Shown: positions 11,600-23,314 of the stretch, in pieces
How positions within the stretch are numbered: the first letter of the stretch is position 1
Layout: every line of letters begins with the position of its first letter
Translations under genes and position numbers: made by a program
The notes under the pieces: model-generated
What the model saw: only the letters and a program-made list of their open reading frames with translations
What the model was told of the DNA's origin: nothing
Database searches by the model: none
DNA from: Ceratotherium simum simum
Lineage: Eukaryota; Chordata; Mammalia; Perissodactyla; Rhinocerotidae
Direction of reading: 5' to 3'
DNA length: 64,000 nucleotides
Assembly (NCBI RefSeq): GCF_000283155.1
Contig: NW_004454195.1
Coordinates: forward strand, 4,226,569 to 4,290,568

Positions 11600-12780
11600 A
11601 TAACTGCTTTTATTTTTTATTTCAAAAAAAATTCAAACTTTCAGAAAAATTGTATGAACTATTCAAAGAATTCCCATATACCCTTTACCAAGAGACCCCA
11701 TTCTAGTTGGGCCAACTGCCCCAATATTGTTCTTCCTAGCCAAAGACGCCATCCCAGGATCACACTTTGTACTTAGTTGTCATCGCCCTTCAGTATCCTT
11801 CAAATTGGAGCAGTATCAGCTCTTCCTTGACCTTCATTATCCTTCCATTATTGGAGATTGCTGGTTAATTATTCTGCAGAATGCCCCTAAACCAGGATTA
11901 GTAAGGTTTTCTCATAAGAAGTTTCAAGGATCACATTTTTGGGAAATGGTGCTGTGTTCTCACTGCATCCCATCAAGTGATATGTGATGTGAGTTTGTCC
12001 CATCAATGGTGTAACTTTGATCACCTGAGAAAGGTCAAACCTTCCAAGTCTCTCCAGTCGAGTTATAGTTTTGCCCTTCATAATTAATAAGGACTTGTGA
12101 ACAGATACTTTGAGGTGATATAAATATCCTGAATCCTCATCCAGTTTTCACTCATTCCAGTTTAGCATGCACTGATGTTTTTACCTGAATTCTTATTAAG
12201 ACAATTGCCAAACTGCCATCCTTCTCATCTCAGCCTTCTTTCTATTTATCATTTCTCTTCTTCCAACTTATTCATGCATTTATTATATCCGTATGAACTT
12301 ATGGTTGTTCAGTGGGATGTAATAAGTACCTCTCATTATTATTTTGATGCTCAAATTGTAGTGGTTTGCCTAATGGGAATCCCTTCAAGTTGGCTGTTAT
12401 GTTCTTTTGGCATCTTCTCATCATGCTTTGAGAACTTCTATATTTTCAGGCACAACAAGATACTCAAAACTCATCTGGTACCTTCCCTGCCCCAGCCCTA
12501 GAGCCAGACATTTTTTCAAAGATCTGTGATTCCTTTTAGCAAAGACTCTTATTTAGAAACCAAGATCTGGACAACAAATGTGCTTATATTCACTGTCACT
12601 GCGTCCTGGCCTTTCAGTGAGCAGGGTTAGGAAATGGGTGTGTTGTGCGTGTATGTATATATGTCTATGTACATATTCATATAATGCATATACTTTAACA
12701 TATATATTTATTTATATATATATAATTTCTACATATTGAAATCCATGAGTTTACACTGATACCTCAAAATCCAATCCAAA
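11600..12780. mobile_element. Old L1-related repeat, subfamily not assigned
   Basis: A long colinear stretch of a common mammalian interspersed sequence. Marker strings are 'gaattcccatataccctttac', trimmed here to 'cccatataccctttac', then 'tacttagttgtcatcgccct', 'gaatgcccctaaaccaggat', 'gtttgtcccatcaatggtgt' and 'aaccaagatctggacaacaa'. An AT-rich simple tract (about 12650-12730) lies near its end. I recognise the pattern as a dispersed old repeat but cannot fix its family or orientation. Confidence 0.55.
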
Positions 12781-12789
12781 GCACAAGGC

Positions 12790-13265
12790 TCATTCTAGCT
12801 TTCTTCTCTTTTTTATTTTTTTAACTTTCTTCTCTGACAGTAAGAATCTGGCTCCCATTACCTTTAATATATTTGCTTGTTGGACTTCCCTGCTCGGGCC
12901 CACCTAATGGCTTTTTGACTAAATTATTAAGGGAGAAAGGAAGGAAGCGAGCAAGCAAGGAAGGCATACCAAATTTCTGAGATTTGGTAATCTATGATAA
13001 AAACATAATCCAGGCCCTAACACTAAATATATCAACACAGCACCTCATCCCCTAGCCATAGCAGAAAACAGAGTTTAAAGTTGTCCTCCAATGGCTTCTC
13101 ATCTGTTTTTCTACATGTAGAAGGCATACAATTGTTCATATCTTTATGATGAAAAGAACTGACGTGTGTTAGTATTATATTATTGAGCAATAAAAGTTTT
13201 AAGAACCAGGTGTCACTAACTTTTTCAAAACGGATAAAAGAAATCCTAGTATAGCCTTACTGAAC
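12790..13265. other. No recognised gene; short GAAG/GCAA tract
   Basis: Unassigned, with a small purine-rich simple tract at about 12928-12968. Confidence 0.45.
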
Positions 13266-13269
13266 ATCC

Positions 13270-13405
13270 CACACCCTTATAGTAGAAATGGGGAAAGTGG
13301 GGCCCAGAAAGGTCACAGGCCTTGCTCGAAGTCACAGAGCTAATTAGTAGCAAAGCACACACTGACCCTTAGGTTCCTGACTTTCCCGCTCAGTAAGCTT
13401 TTGAA
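13270..13405 (+). repeat. MIR-type SINE remnant (MIR3-like)
   Basis: It has 'gaaatggggaaagtggggcc', 'cagaaaggtcacaggccttg', 'tcgaagtcacagagctaatt' and 'agtagcaaagcacac'. Confidence 0.65.
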
Positions 13406-13895
13406 AATGTTTTCCAAGTAACTAACATACAATTTTAAAACGTGTCCACTGAGAAACAGGCAGTGCTGCAAGCCCTGAGAAAAATTTATAGCCACAAATG
13501 CAGCAAGTCTATTTTAAATAACTAGAAGAGAACAATCTCTTCCACGGGAACATCAATAAAACACTTACTCAAATACTGAACTATAAACATAGTTGGCATA
13601 ACCAGAAACCGTTCCTTAATTTAGTATTCTGCAGTTCCTCCCAGGCGTCATAATTAGCATCAGTCACCACAGAATCACTGATAGGAAGAAATGCAAAACG
13701 GGGATTTTTTTGCCACCTACCTCATAAGCATACTGGGAGGATTAAGATAGGGCTGTGAAAATATTATGTAAATGGGGCTGTGAGATACAGTTATAAGTGG
13801 CTCTTTTCCCCTTGATGTAAATAGAGAGTTTCTGTCAAAAAGCTGATTAAACCAATTTTGTGCAACATGGTATCAGCTCTGGCACCAAGCTTACA
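13406..13895. other. No recognised gene or repeat
   Basis: Unique-looking sequence with several TAAT-type homeodomain-like strings (for example ATAATTAGCAT near 13650). These are common by chance in AT-rich DNA. Confidence 0.4.
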
Positions 13896-13899
13896 TGAG

Positions 13900-14090
13900 C
13901 ATCACACTAAGCAGGTCATTCCAACTTTTGGTGTCCTAGTTTCCCTGTTCCTCATCTGTGGAAAATGGAGATGACGACACCTAGTTCTCAGAGCTGGTAT
14001 GCACATTAGAGAAAAAAAGTATGTGAAGCACTGAACATGAAGCCTGGCACCCAGTGCTCAGTTAATAAATGACAGCTCCCCCATTGTCAC
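13900..14090 (-). repeat. MIR SINE
   Basis: In plus order: 'tgttcctcatctgtggaaaa', 'tggagatgacgacacctagt', 'agcctggcacccagtgctca' and 'gttaataaatgacagc'. This is the reverse complement of the MIR 5' half and core. Confidence 0.8.
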
Positions 14091-14099
14091 CAGCCTTGT

Positions 14100-15890
14100 C
14101 ACAGCACCACCATCACTAACTCCATGATCAGAGTTTTCATTGTTACTTTTAGACCTTAACACTGCTTGCAATGCATGCAACTGGGGGGAAATGAAAGCTG
14201 TTTGAAATTTGCTATGGTCATAAATAAAATGGAGCTCATTTTATATTTGTAAAGAAGACATTCAGGCAACTCCTAAATCATTTCATTGTTTTTCTGGATT
14301 TGGACTCACACGATCCTTAAGGATGATCCCCTCCAAGACATTGGACATGGTCAGTTTACCCAAATATCTTGGGTCCAAAGACGTCATTTATCTCATGAGA
14401 CTCCACACAGGGGCTAAGGATGAAATTTCAGAGTAGGATAAAAAAATATTAAAGAACTGAGTTAATTTTATAGAAAGCCTGGATAAAACCCTTAAAAGAT
14501 TTAAAACAGATTAGGGACAAAAACAGTCGTCAGGCCAAAAATGGTGGCTCTCTTTTCTTAAGACATAACGTCTGGCAATGTTTTATTCTTAAAACTTTGC
14601 TTTTTTAACTGTTTTTTTTCTTTTCTAGAAAAAAAATATGTCTAGTGTTCAATGGAATACCAGGTGCACTGTGGCTTTCACTCTTGTTCAAAAAAAAAAA
14701 CCACCCTATTGTTGCTCATGGGCTTCAGCCTAGCCTGTCAAGCAGGAATTAAAATCTCTTTAAAAAGAAGCTTTGCGTGGTTCATGTGTCAGGCAGACAT
14801 GAGCTGGATCAGCTTACAGAAGGGGCCAGAGATAAGGCATCCCCAAAGGAGGTTAGAAGGAAACAGCCCCCAGAAAAATCTATGGTTTCTTTACTCATCT
14901 ACCCTATCCTCATTCCCTCCCTCTCTCCTTTATAAGAATTGGTGCAATGTGCAACACAGATGACAGAGCGATTTCTTTCCCTTTATTAGTGACAGCATTA
15001 GATTCTGAAATTAACCCATCAGGAAAAAATATCTACCTCCTATTTCTAAAGATCTCTATTTTTCTTTAAAAGTCATGAAACAAGAAAGACACATCAGTTT
15101 AAAGCCCACTATCAGGTCTTTCATTTTATTAAGTCCAAAGGTACAAAGCCTGCAGAGCGAGGACTATTTGGTTTATTTTAAAAGAATGCATCAAATATTA
15201 GCTGAAAATTGGTTGTAAATGGGACCACTTAAGCCTCCATGGAAAGGAATTGCAGGGGCTTGGGATTAAAATTGCAGGAAGCCAAAAAGAAAATTGAGGA
15301 CGAGGAAATGATGACTGATGGGCTTGGCGCTATTATCTCTGAGAATACTAAGGACATTGAGGCTTTGAAAAAAATTACATAGGTGACCTTGAGAACAAGT
15401 CCAGACTGAGAAGCGAGCTGGGTGTAGCTTCCTGCAGGGATAGAAGTAGAGCAGGCAGCATTCTTCATTTCCAAATGGATGATGGAGATGTTTCAGATAA
15501 GCAATTTTGATTTTCTTTTAGCATGCAGAGCTGCAAGCTGCATCTCCAAGAAGAATAAATGTCATGAAGCCCTTGTAAAATGCCCCATCTTCAGTAGCTG
15601 TAGTTTGAAATTCTTAAATGGGCCTAGAGGATTTCATGACTCTGAGATATAGGAGATTGGAGATTAAAAATGGACTCTATTGACTAAATTACTGTACAGG
15701 CTTTTTGTCTTCATCCTCTGTAATCACACACAGAATGGGAAGCCCCAAACCATTAAAGAGACTCTATCTAAACATCCTGAAACTGCTTTGAAATGAGAAG
15801 TAGGAGCAGATCCTGGATCCCAGGGAATGTAACCGATACAAATTCTTACTCTACACTTGAACTTCCCGAAGGTGGATTTGCTACCTCATT
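14100..15890. other. No recognised gene or repeat
   Basis: A long unassigned stretch of about 1.8 kb. A pyrimidine tract ending in CTAG at 14625-14628 looks like a splice acceptor, but no convincing exon follows. Nothing else is supported. Confidence 0.45.
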
Positions 15891-15899
15891 CCTTTAGAT

Positions 15900-16686
15900 C
15901 AGTGGTTCTTAAATTGGTGAATATCAAGACTCCTTTTTAATCTCAAAAATGACTGAGGACTCCAAAGAGCTTTTTCTAATGTAGGTTACATCTATCAATA
16001 TTTACTATATTACTAATTAAAACTAATGTTTAATATTTATTAATTAATAAAAACAATCGAAAAACCCATTACTATTAACATAAATGATAAATTTTTATAA
16101 ACAATTATATTTTCCCCAAAAATGTAGTGAGAATAGTGGCATTGTTTTACGTTGTTGCAAATTTTTTTTATGTCTGGCTTAATAAAAGACACCTGGAGTC
16201 TCCTAGCTGTTATGGTCAATCTGTTGTGATATCCTATTTTGGCTGAAGTAGATAAGAAAACCCATTCTCACACAGATATGTAGTTGGAATATGGAGGAAT
16301 AATGTAACAGCCTTTCCAGATGATTCTGGATATTCTTTCCTTGATACTACACCAAAACTCAACAACTGGTAGTTTCCATAGGAATCTGAGCCCCTATCAG
16401 TGAACTTTTCATACTCTAATATATTAAAATCCACTGATCTATTCAGCACTTGATCTTTACCCATGCTCAATTTGTATCAATCATTGGTCATATAGAAAAT
16501 ATTGATTCACTGAGTTATGCGGAGGTTCCAAATGTACAGTGGAAAACTTCACTGTACACTTGTGAGAAATAGGATAAAAAAGGCAAATAACATCTTAGTG
16601 TTATTATGATAATAAATTTGACCTTGTAGATGCACTGAAAAGGTAGCAGGGACCCCAGGAGTCTGAACCAAATTTGAGAATAGCTG
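15900..16686 (+). mobile_element. hAT-Charlie-type DNA transposon fossil
   Basis: About 790 bp, starting CAGTGGTTCTTAAATT and ending AAATTTGAGAATAGCTG, which are imperfect inverted termini of the hAT-Charlie type. The 8-bp target sites are CTTTAGAT (15892-15899) and CTTTAGGC (16687-16694), 6 of 8 identical, as expected for hAT. Internal marks include 'actccaaagagctttttcta' and 'gtggcattgttttacgttgt'. No transposase ORF survives; it is non-autonomous or deleted. Confidence 0.85.
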
Positions 16687-17090
16687 CTTTAGGCTATCAC
16701 GACACCTGAAAACAGGCTCTTGAGTTGAGCATGTGCCAGCAGTTTGCCAGGTCATCAAGGTATCCTTTTAGGGGCCAGATAATCTGAAGAAAAAAACTTG
16801 TGTCCCCAAGTTGACTTGCAACCTGGAATTGGTCAAAGAACTCTAAACGTGCGAGTTCTTTATGCTTTCTAAGCTCTACTAGAAACTGGAAAGGATACAA
16901 CCCATTGGATTTGACATTGTTCTCCCCTACCAAAGTGCCTGAATTTAAGTAATAACAACCACGTCTCAAGTTGAAATTCACATATGAAAATAATGTTTTA
17001 TGACTAATAAGCAAGAATCATTTATTACTGACTTTTCCCCCTCTTTGTGAAATTCTAAGGTTTCAGTGGTTCCTTCAAAATCATTATTTG

Positions 17091-17392
17091 GGGGCCAGCC
17101 CGGTGGCTTGGCGGTTAAGTGCACGTGCTCTGCTACTGGTGGCCCGGGTTGGGATCCTGGGCGTGCACCGACGCACCGCTTCTCCAGCCATGCTGAGGCC
17201 GCGTCCCACATACAGCAACTAGAAGGATGTGCAACTATGACATACAACTATCTACTAGGGCTTTGGGGAAGAAAAAAAATGAGGAAGATTGGCAATAGAT
17301 GTTAGCTCAGAGCCGGTCTTCCTCAGCAAAAAGAAGAGGATTAGCATGGATGTTAGCTCAGGGCTGATCTCCCTCACAAAAAAAAAAAAACG
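17091..17392 (+). mobile_element. ERE SINE with perfect TSD
   Basis: A full-length copy: head GGGGCCAGCCCGGTGGC, tRNA-like part with an A-box-like TGGCTTGGCGG, middle 'catacagcaactagaaggat', tail 'gttagctcagggctgatc' and an A run. It is flanked by an identical 13-bp duplication AAATCATTATTTG at 17078-17090 and 17393-17405. The perfect duplication points to a comparatively recent insertion. It pairs tail-to-tail with the next ERE. Confidence 0.96.
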
Positions 17393-17478
17393 AAATCATT
17401 ATTTGTTAGTGGCCCAACTACTACAAAGAGAATTTTAGACCTGGAGCCATTAGATCCTAACTGATGACCTATATTTTT

Positions 17479-17724
17479 CTTTTGTCTTTTTTGCGAGGAA
17501 GATCAGCCCTGAGCTAATATCCGATGCCAATCCTCCTCTTTTGTGCTAAGGAAGATTGGCTCTGGGCTAACACCCGTGCCCATCTTCCTCTACTTTATAT
17601 GGGACGCCACCACAGCATGGCTTGACAAGCGGTGTGTCAGTGCGCACCAAGGATCCGAACCTGCGAACCCCAGGCCGCCGCAGCAGAGCGCGCACACTTA
17701 ACCGCTGCGCCACCGGGCCAGCCC
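17479..17724 (-). mobile_element. ERE SINE, inverted, with perfect TSD
   Basis: An antisense copy: T-rich start, then 'gaggaagatcagccctgagc', 'catggcttgacaagcggtgt' and head 'gccaccgggccagcc'. It is flanked by an identical 14-bp duplication TGACCTATATTTTT at 17465-17478 and 17725-17738. It lies under 100 bases from the plus-strand ERE, so the two tails are inverted repeats of each other. Confidence 0.96.
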
Positions 17725-17754
17725 TGACCTATATTTTTAAATGTCAGCACCTGG

Positions 17755-17870
17755 GGCTGGGACCTTAACTGTCTGGTTCAACACGGTATCTTAAGCCCCA
17801 CCACCTAAAACCAGTGCCTGTCACCTACTTAAAGCTCAATAAATATTTGTGGAATGAATGAATGGCTTAA
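17755..17870 (+). repeat. L2 LINE 3' end
   Basis: It ends with 'aaagctcaataaatatttgt' and 'ggaatgaatgaatggct', the typical L2 3' terminus, preceded by 'ccagtgcctgtcacctactt'. Confidence 0.75.
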
Positions 17871-17879
17871 TTTATATTT

Positions 17880-19005
17880 GAATACCATTAAATATTTCAT
17901 GGCAAATATGACATTGTGTATACCATATTGAAGAAATGAATAAGAAACCCAGAATCACTAATTCTGCAGTATAATGGCATTTCAATGGATGAGGAAAAAT
18001 ATATGAACTGTTTATCTGTTAAATTGTCTGCTATAATCAAAAACTGTAATTCACAAGCATATTTTTAGTGAATACCTCATGAAATTCAGATTTCAAATTC
18101 AAACTAACAATTTTTAATTCAATGAAATGTAGAAAGTAGCTAAGGAAAAATGAATTCCTGCTGTCCCTAAGCTGTTACTGCAATGCACTTGGATACTTTA
18201 TTTAAAGAGAAAAATAAATAAATTTTCTCCTAATCTTTTAAAGATCAAAATTCTGGGCAAAAGCTGGGCAAGAAATGATACTTTGACTAAAATATTCGTG
18301 CGTGTGTGTGTTTGCATGTATGCATATGAACATGTCATTCAAGTTCTCACTAATCTATGTAATAGCAGCATAAATGGTCCCACTGCTGTTTAACTCATAA
18401 CAGAGCAGAGGGGCAAAGTATAGAGAGGAGATGAAAAGGCTAGCTTTACAAATGCTCCCAATATTTTAGAAGCTTTGATAATTTGGATTATGTAGGTTTT
18501 TTTTTTATAGTCCTGCTTGGGGAGAGAAAGTGGGCCTCCTTGGTGAACAGAAGTGACTGTTTGTGCAATAGAATTGATTATCTGTTCAAGATGGCTTATG
18601 CTGCAGGACTATAAAAAATTGCAGGTGGCTTTGGTTACAAGAGGAGCTATCAGTCATCCTGAACTATTGACATATTTTTATGTACTGTAGTCTCAAATCA
18701 CTCACTAAGGTTACCTATTCGTCCATGAAATCTACAATTCAGAGTCCCAGCTAAGGGAAAAGAAGGGATTTAAACTGAAAAGTCTTCTCTCCCTAGTCGT
18801 ATAGCAACATCATATTTTAAAGCTAGATGGAGGGGACCGGCTAAGTTTCCTTAAGCTCACCATCTCAGAGTAGCACTGGTGTCCAGCCACCACCTTTGTT
18901 CAAATGATAACTCAGAGAGCTGTGAATCCAGGGATTGGGAAAAGCTACTTAAACTCTTTTCATAGCTTTGATTTATCATTGGTCATGAAGTAATAAAAAT
19001 TATAG
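17880..19005. other. Repeat-poor unique stretch
   Basis: About 1.1 kb without recognised repeats or genes. It has a short (GT)n-type tract around 18299-18312. The absence of repeats is unusual beside its neighbours, but nothing functional is shown. Confidence 0.45.
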
Positions 19006-19011
19006 TGAATA

Positions 19012-19221
19012 CAGTCATGCATCGCTTAACAAAGGGGATATATTCTGAGAAATGTGTCATTGGGCAATTCTGTCACTGTGTGAAAATCAGAATGTATCTT
19101 ACACAAATCTATAGGGTATAGCCTACGATACACCTAGGCTATATGGTACTAATCCTATGCGACCACCATTGCATTATGCGGTCCGTTATTGACCAAAATG
19201 TTGTTACGCAGCACATGACTG
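19012..19221 (+). mobile_element. TcMar-Tigger-type MITE
   Basis: A 210-bp element with TA duplications at 19010-19011 and 19222-19223. The 5' terminus CAGTCATGCATCGCTTAAC and the reverse complement of the 3' terminus, CAGTCATGTGCTGCGTAAC, are clear inverted repeats. There is no coding capacity. A longer second copy of the same family is at 34770-35531. The subfamily is not named. Confidence 0.9.
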
Positions 19222-19224
19222 TAT

Positions 19225-20100
19225 TTTTCTTCAAAAGGGTGCTTGTCACTGGGCAAATTGCAGATGAAATCAACTTCAGTCTGGTCCCAGGAGCTTAAAA
19301 ATTACTAAGCATGTGCTAACCTTCCTGCATCATTGCAGAGAGACAAATAACTAAACACAAAGCTGAGAGTGAGAATTCCCTTTAAGAGATGGCTTAAAAT
19401 GCTGCAATTATGGCTGTGTGATTTCCTGGCTAATGACCACAGGGCTGTAACTTTTAAGCACATAATGCTGGATATGAGATGAGGTGGCAAGTTGTTTTTA
19501 TTGGCATTTCTTTCCTACTATAAAAACTCTCAATCTAGGTCTAAATTAGTGAATTTTGTTACACCTTCATTCCACAGTTCCTCTCTTAAATTCCAAGCTC
19601 TGAGCAATCCCATTTTGTCTGCTTCCAGAACTGGTGGTCATTCCCTAGGACTCTATTATATTCAACCCCATGAAGCAAATGACTCATTCTGTAAAGTGTT
19701 TCCTTTCCCTCCTTCTACTGTCCAATATTTGGGCATTTTATACTTCATCAGTACCTTTATCAAGCAGAACCTTATCAAGCAGAAATTTGAACACGAAGTG
19801 GTAAACTCAATCGTCAAAAGAAATGGAAGTTATCACAGGGAATAGAAGAATCCATCAATAATATTATGGTATAGCATATTTTGGTGATTTTCTTTTTCTT
19901 GGTTATTATTGTCTCAAAATATACAGTTTGTGGAGTTGACTATTATTCCATGGAATACTCATAGATGAAATATGCTGAAACCTATGTAGAATTTTTTTGT
20001 AAAAAGACAAAAAAGAAGAACACTACTTGACAATCAAATCAATTACAGTTGACTTCCATTCTATGTTGCTGTGAGCTTTGTTTCTTTTCACCTATTTCTG
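19225..20100. other. No recognised gene; short direct repeat
   Basis: Unassigned. A 117-codon ORF (19492-19845) has no recognisable domain. A near-tandem TTATCAAGCAGAA repeat (19757 and 19772, period 15) lies inside it. Confidence 0.4.
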
Positions 20101-20520
20101 GCACTAGCACCATGATTTCCCATTTATTTATTCACTTATTCAGCATGTAATACTGATATGTCAGACATAGTATGAGGTAACAGCAATAAAATCCTAAAGA
20201 AATCACAGTGCCTGAATGCAAAAAGCTCAATAGTGCCACATATATGCATACCAAAAAAATTCTTTTAAAGAAAAGAGCAAAGAAGAAAGGCGAGTAGGGA
20301 GGGGGGAAAAAGAGAATCACACTACTGTAGTGGAAGTACACTTTTAATAGAAAACTGAAACAAGAGTGAAGATCCACATCCCAGGGTGGAAGGAGGAAGA
20401 GAGAGGAGTGGCAGGAAAGGCTTGGCTGAGAAACTTTGAACAGAGTCTTGAAGGACAGGAGGCGCTCACCTGACGAGTTAAGAAAGTGGTGGAGGAAGGA
20501 CAGAAGCAGCAAAAGCAGTG
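20100..20520 (+). repeat. Ancient interspersed repeat, family not assigned
   Basis: It has 'ttattcacttattcagcatg' near the start and 'aggcttggctgagaaacttt' with 'gaacagagtcttgaaggaca' near the end. This is the same ancient family as 51820-52700. Antisense ORFs of 124-126 codons across it look like chance. Confidence 0.5.
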
Positions 20521-20539
20521 AGGGAGTCTTCTGTCCCCA

Positions 20540-20940
20540 GGCTTGAAACCTTCTTTAAGATATTCCCCTCCTTCACCTTTCACATCTTCACAGTTACCAA
20601 GGCCTGGCCTTTCTAGCTTTGAAATCTCACACCACCCGCATCTCTCTCTTCCTGCTGGTTTCACTCCAGTAGAGGACTTTATCATGCAAAGTGCACTACT
20701 GAGGTAGCCCCCAACCAACCTTCATTCCCTCTACTCTACTCTCTTCACTTCCCAACTCAGCTCCCTCCAGCAGGCGCTCTACTGCCTACACAAGCCTCCA
20801 AAAATTGCCCTGTGCTCAGCCAATTGCCTACAGGTTAAAACTCTAAAGCACTCATTCAGACTCAGTTCTAGGGTCTTTCTAATCTGCACCAATCTCGTAA
20901 TCAACTTTATGCTTCACCACTTTGCTCCATTTGAGGTGGT
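20540..20940. repeat. Probable ancient LINE-like sequence
   Basis: Pyrimidine-rich sequence such as 'caattgcctacaggttaaaa' and 'gtctttctaatctgcaccaa' suggests an eroded old LINE. The family is uncertain. Confidence 0.35.
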
Positions 20941-20944
20941 GACT

Positions 20945-21085
20945 TCATTGCCTGACAAATGGACAAGGCTATAAAATGGGACCATAATAGTAACTATCTT
21001 ATAGGATGAAGATTAAACAAGAATGTATATACAAAGACAGCAGAGTGCCTGGCACTTTGTGGGCCCTCAATAAATAGGAGGAGTT
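20945..21085 (-). repeat. MIR SINE
   Basis: It shows 'ctataaaatgggaccataat', 'gtgcctggcactttgtgggc' and 'cctcaataaatagg', the reverse complement of the MIR 5' part. Confidence 0.75.
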
Positions 21086-21087
21086 GA

Positions 21088-21112
21088 GGGGAGGAGAGGG
21101 GATGGGGAGGGG
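21088..21112 (+). other. G-quadruplex motif
   Basis: Four GGGG runs (21088-21091, 21098-21101, 21104-21107, 21109-21112) are separated by loops of 6, 2 and 1 bases. This meets the canonical quadruplex rule. It sits right after a MIR in a purine-rich stretch. No promoter is evident next to it. Confidence 0.7.
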
Positions 21113-21119
21113 AAGGAAG

Positions 21120-21570
21120 AAGAGAGCTGCTTCTACTTTAGCGTCTCCCGCAAGACCACCTTGCCTCATTCTCTCTTCCTCTCCTCATCTTTAAAATGTC
21201 CATTAACAATTTCACTCTGCCATAGTAACTCTCCCCTCTGGGAACACAATTCAGTACTAATTTTCTCTATTCATTATTTACCCTGACAAACCTTAATTCT
21301 CCTAATATTTCCTCTCCTCCTTTCTTTAAAGGGAGAACCACCATCCTCTTAGTTTATCCCAGCAAAACGATCACTCCCTCCTCATTCCACAATCACTTGT
21401 CACCAAGTCCTTTAAAATTCTCATCTTCTAGATTCAAATAGTCCCTTCTCGCCATCCATATTTTCCAGAATGTTCATTTCACTAACTAGAGATAAACAAA
21501 TACAGACCCAATTTATTCACTAATTATGACTGCAGATATGTCTCCATGGAGAACTTAATGGTAATGTTTG
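21120..21570. other. No recognised gene or repeat
   Basis: Pyrimidine-rich, unassigned sequence. Confidence 0.4.
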
Positions 21571-21571
21571 A

Positions 21572-21655
21572 CAACATACGGCTGTTGTGAAGATTAAATG
21601 AGATAATATAAGTAAAATTTATAAACTATCTTTAAACGCAAACATATGACATTGT
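21572..21655 (-). repeat. MIR SINE fragment
   Basis: 'ggctgttgtgaagattaaat' and 'gagataatataagtaaaatt' match the reverse complement of the MIR core. Confidence 0.65.
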
Positions 21656-22329
21656 GATGTTTTTGTTATGGCCGTAGAAAAAATTTCAGTAACTTGATCA
21701 AAAACTCCTGGTAAACAACAGCAAGCAGGTTAATTAATAGCAAATTGGCATTTGAAATTAACGGAATATAGTATCAAGGTATCAAAACATCTAGATTAGA
21801 CCACCTTAAAGAAGTAGTTCAACTTCTACTTCAACATAATGGACTAAATTAGATCAGACCAACCTTCCCAATTGAGAACTAAATAACCAGAGGGGGAAAC
21901 TGTTAATATAGCCTCTGCTTGAAGGCGTTAGAGGACGATCAAGACACACGGACTTGAAGGGCCACGACTGTGGAGAGAGGGGAACCCAATACTGCCTCCT
22001 CTTTAACCCAATTGCTGCTTCTATTACAGACAGTCAAGAGACTAAGAAGCTAAATAGGGCTGATTTCAATCTCACAGAGCTGGGCAGGCAAAAGTCGGAG
22101 TTCACTGCCTGCTAAGGAAAAGCAGCCCTGGTAACAATCCAGACCTTCAGCTGGGATTCCCAAGGGCTAAACCAAAGGAGTAAAACAGAAACTGAGCAGC
22201 CCTCCCAAGGACCAAAGGCCACCTCACAAGGGCTAAAGTCCACCCTTGCAACCATTTAATCTCTGCCTGTATCAAAGTGCTCTGTCCTTACCCTGCCTGC
22301 CTCCCGGAAGAAAAGTAAATATCTTCAGA

Positions 22330-23310
22330 GGAAAATAACATCACCCACAGCAATATTATCTCTATACTTTTAATACACAATGCCCAGCATTCCTCAGAAA
22401 TCATCATGCTCACAAAAATAAGAACTAACCAAAATCAACAATAAAGTAAGAAACAGACCCACAGGGAATTCAGGTACTGTAGTTATCAGAAGATGACTTT
22501 AGAATAAGTGATTAGTATGTTTAATAAATAAGAGAGCAAACTAAAGAATTTCAGTGTAAAATGAATCAAAAGGACATCTTCTAATTTAAAATATAACCAC
22601 TGGTAGGAAAATATTCAACATATGGGTTTAAGCATATTATATATAGCTGAAGAGATAAAAGTGAACTGGACGCTACATCAGGAGGAAATATCCAGATTAC
22701 AGCACGGAAAGAAAAGGGGAAAGCAACATATGAAACCCATGTTAATATACTCGTAATTAGAATCCCAGAAGAGAGGAGAGGATGGGATAAAAGCAATACC
22801 TGAAAAGATAATGGCTGAGAATTTTCCAAAATCGATGAAAGAAATCAAGCCACAGATTCAAGAAGTGCTACAAATCTTGAGTAAGGTAAAGATAAGGAAA
22901 TTCACACCTAGAACGTTATAGTAAATGTTCTGAAAAACCAAAGACTGCTGAAAACCAAAGACAAAAATGAAATCTTAAAATTGCTAAAAAACAAAGACAA
23001 AGTGAATATTATTAAAGCTGTAGAGGGTGGGGCATTTAATGGGGGAGATAGAGTATTTTCAAATGGCAAAAATAAGACTGACAGATACTCAACAGAATCC
23101 TGGTAGCCAAAAGACAAGTTATCAGAAATGATATCTAATGCACTGAAAGAAAATTTCCAAGAATTCTATACCCAGTGAGAATGTCCTTCAAATATAGAGG
23201 CAATATAAAGTCCTTTAAATAAACTCTGAGGGATCTTATCACCAGAATACCTGAACTGAAGAAATTCTAAAGGGAGCTCTTAAGCAGAAGGAAAACAATA
23301 ACCCAAATGA
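22330..23310 (+). mobile_element. Eroded L1/HAL1 ORF1 segment
   Basis: It follows the nucleotide pattern of L1-type ORF1: 'attagaatcccagaagagag', 'gataatggctgagaattttc', 'caaaatcgatgaaagaaatc', 'aattctatacccagtgagaa' and 'gaagaaattctaaagggagc'. No ORF2-like sequence follows, so it is a HAL1-type element or a truncated L1. Frames are broken throughout. The 5' limit may extend to about 21830. Confidence 0.75.
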
Positions 23311-23314
23311 AAGC

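Noticed and set aside
14600..14640. Strong pyrimidine tract ending in CTAG, like a 3' splice site
   Set aside because: The following sequence has stops in the frames checked and no donor-flanked ORF. AT-rich intergenic DNA gives many such strings.
20132..20718. Overlapping antisense ORFs of 124-126 codons
   Set aside because: They lie over ancient repeat and pyrimidine-rich sequence and look like chance reading of purine-rich DNA.
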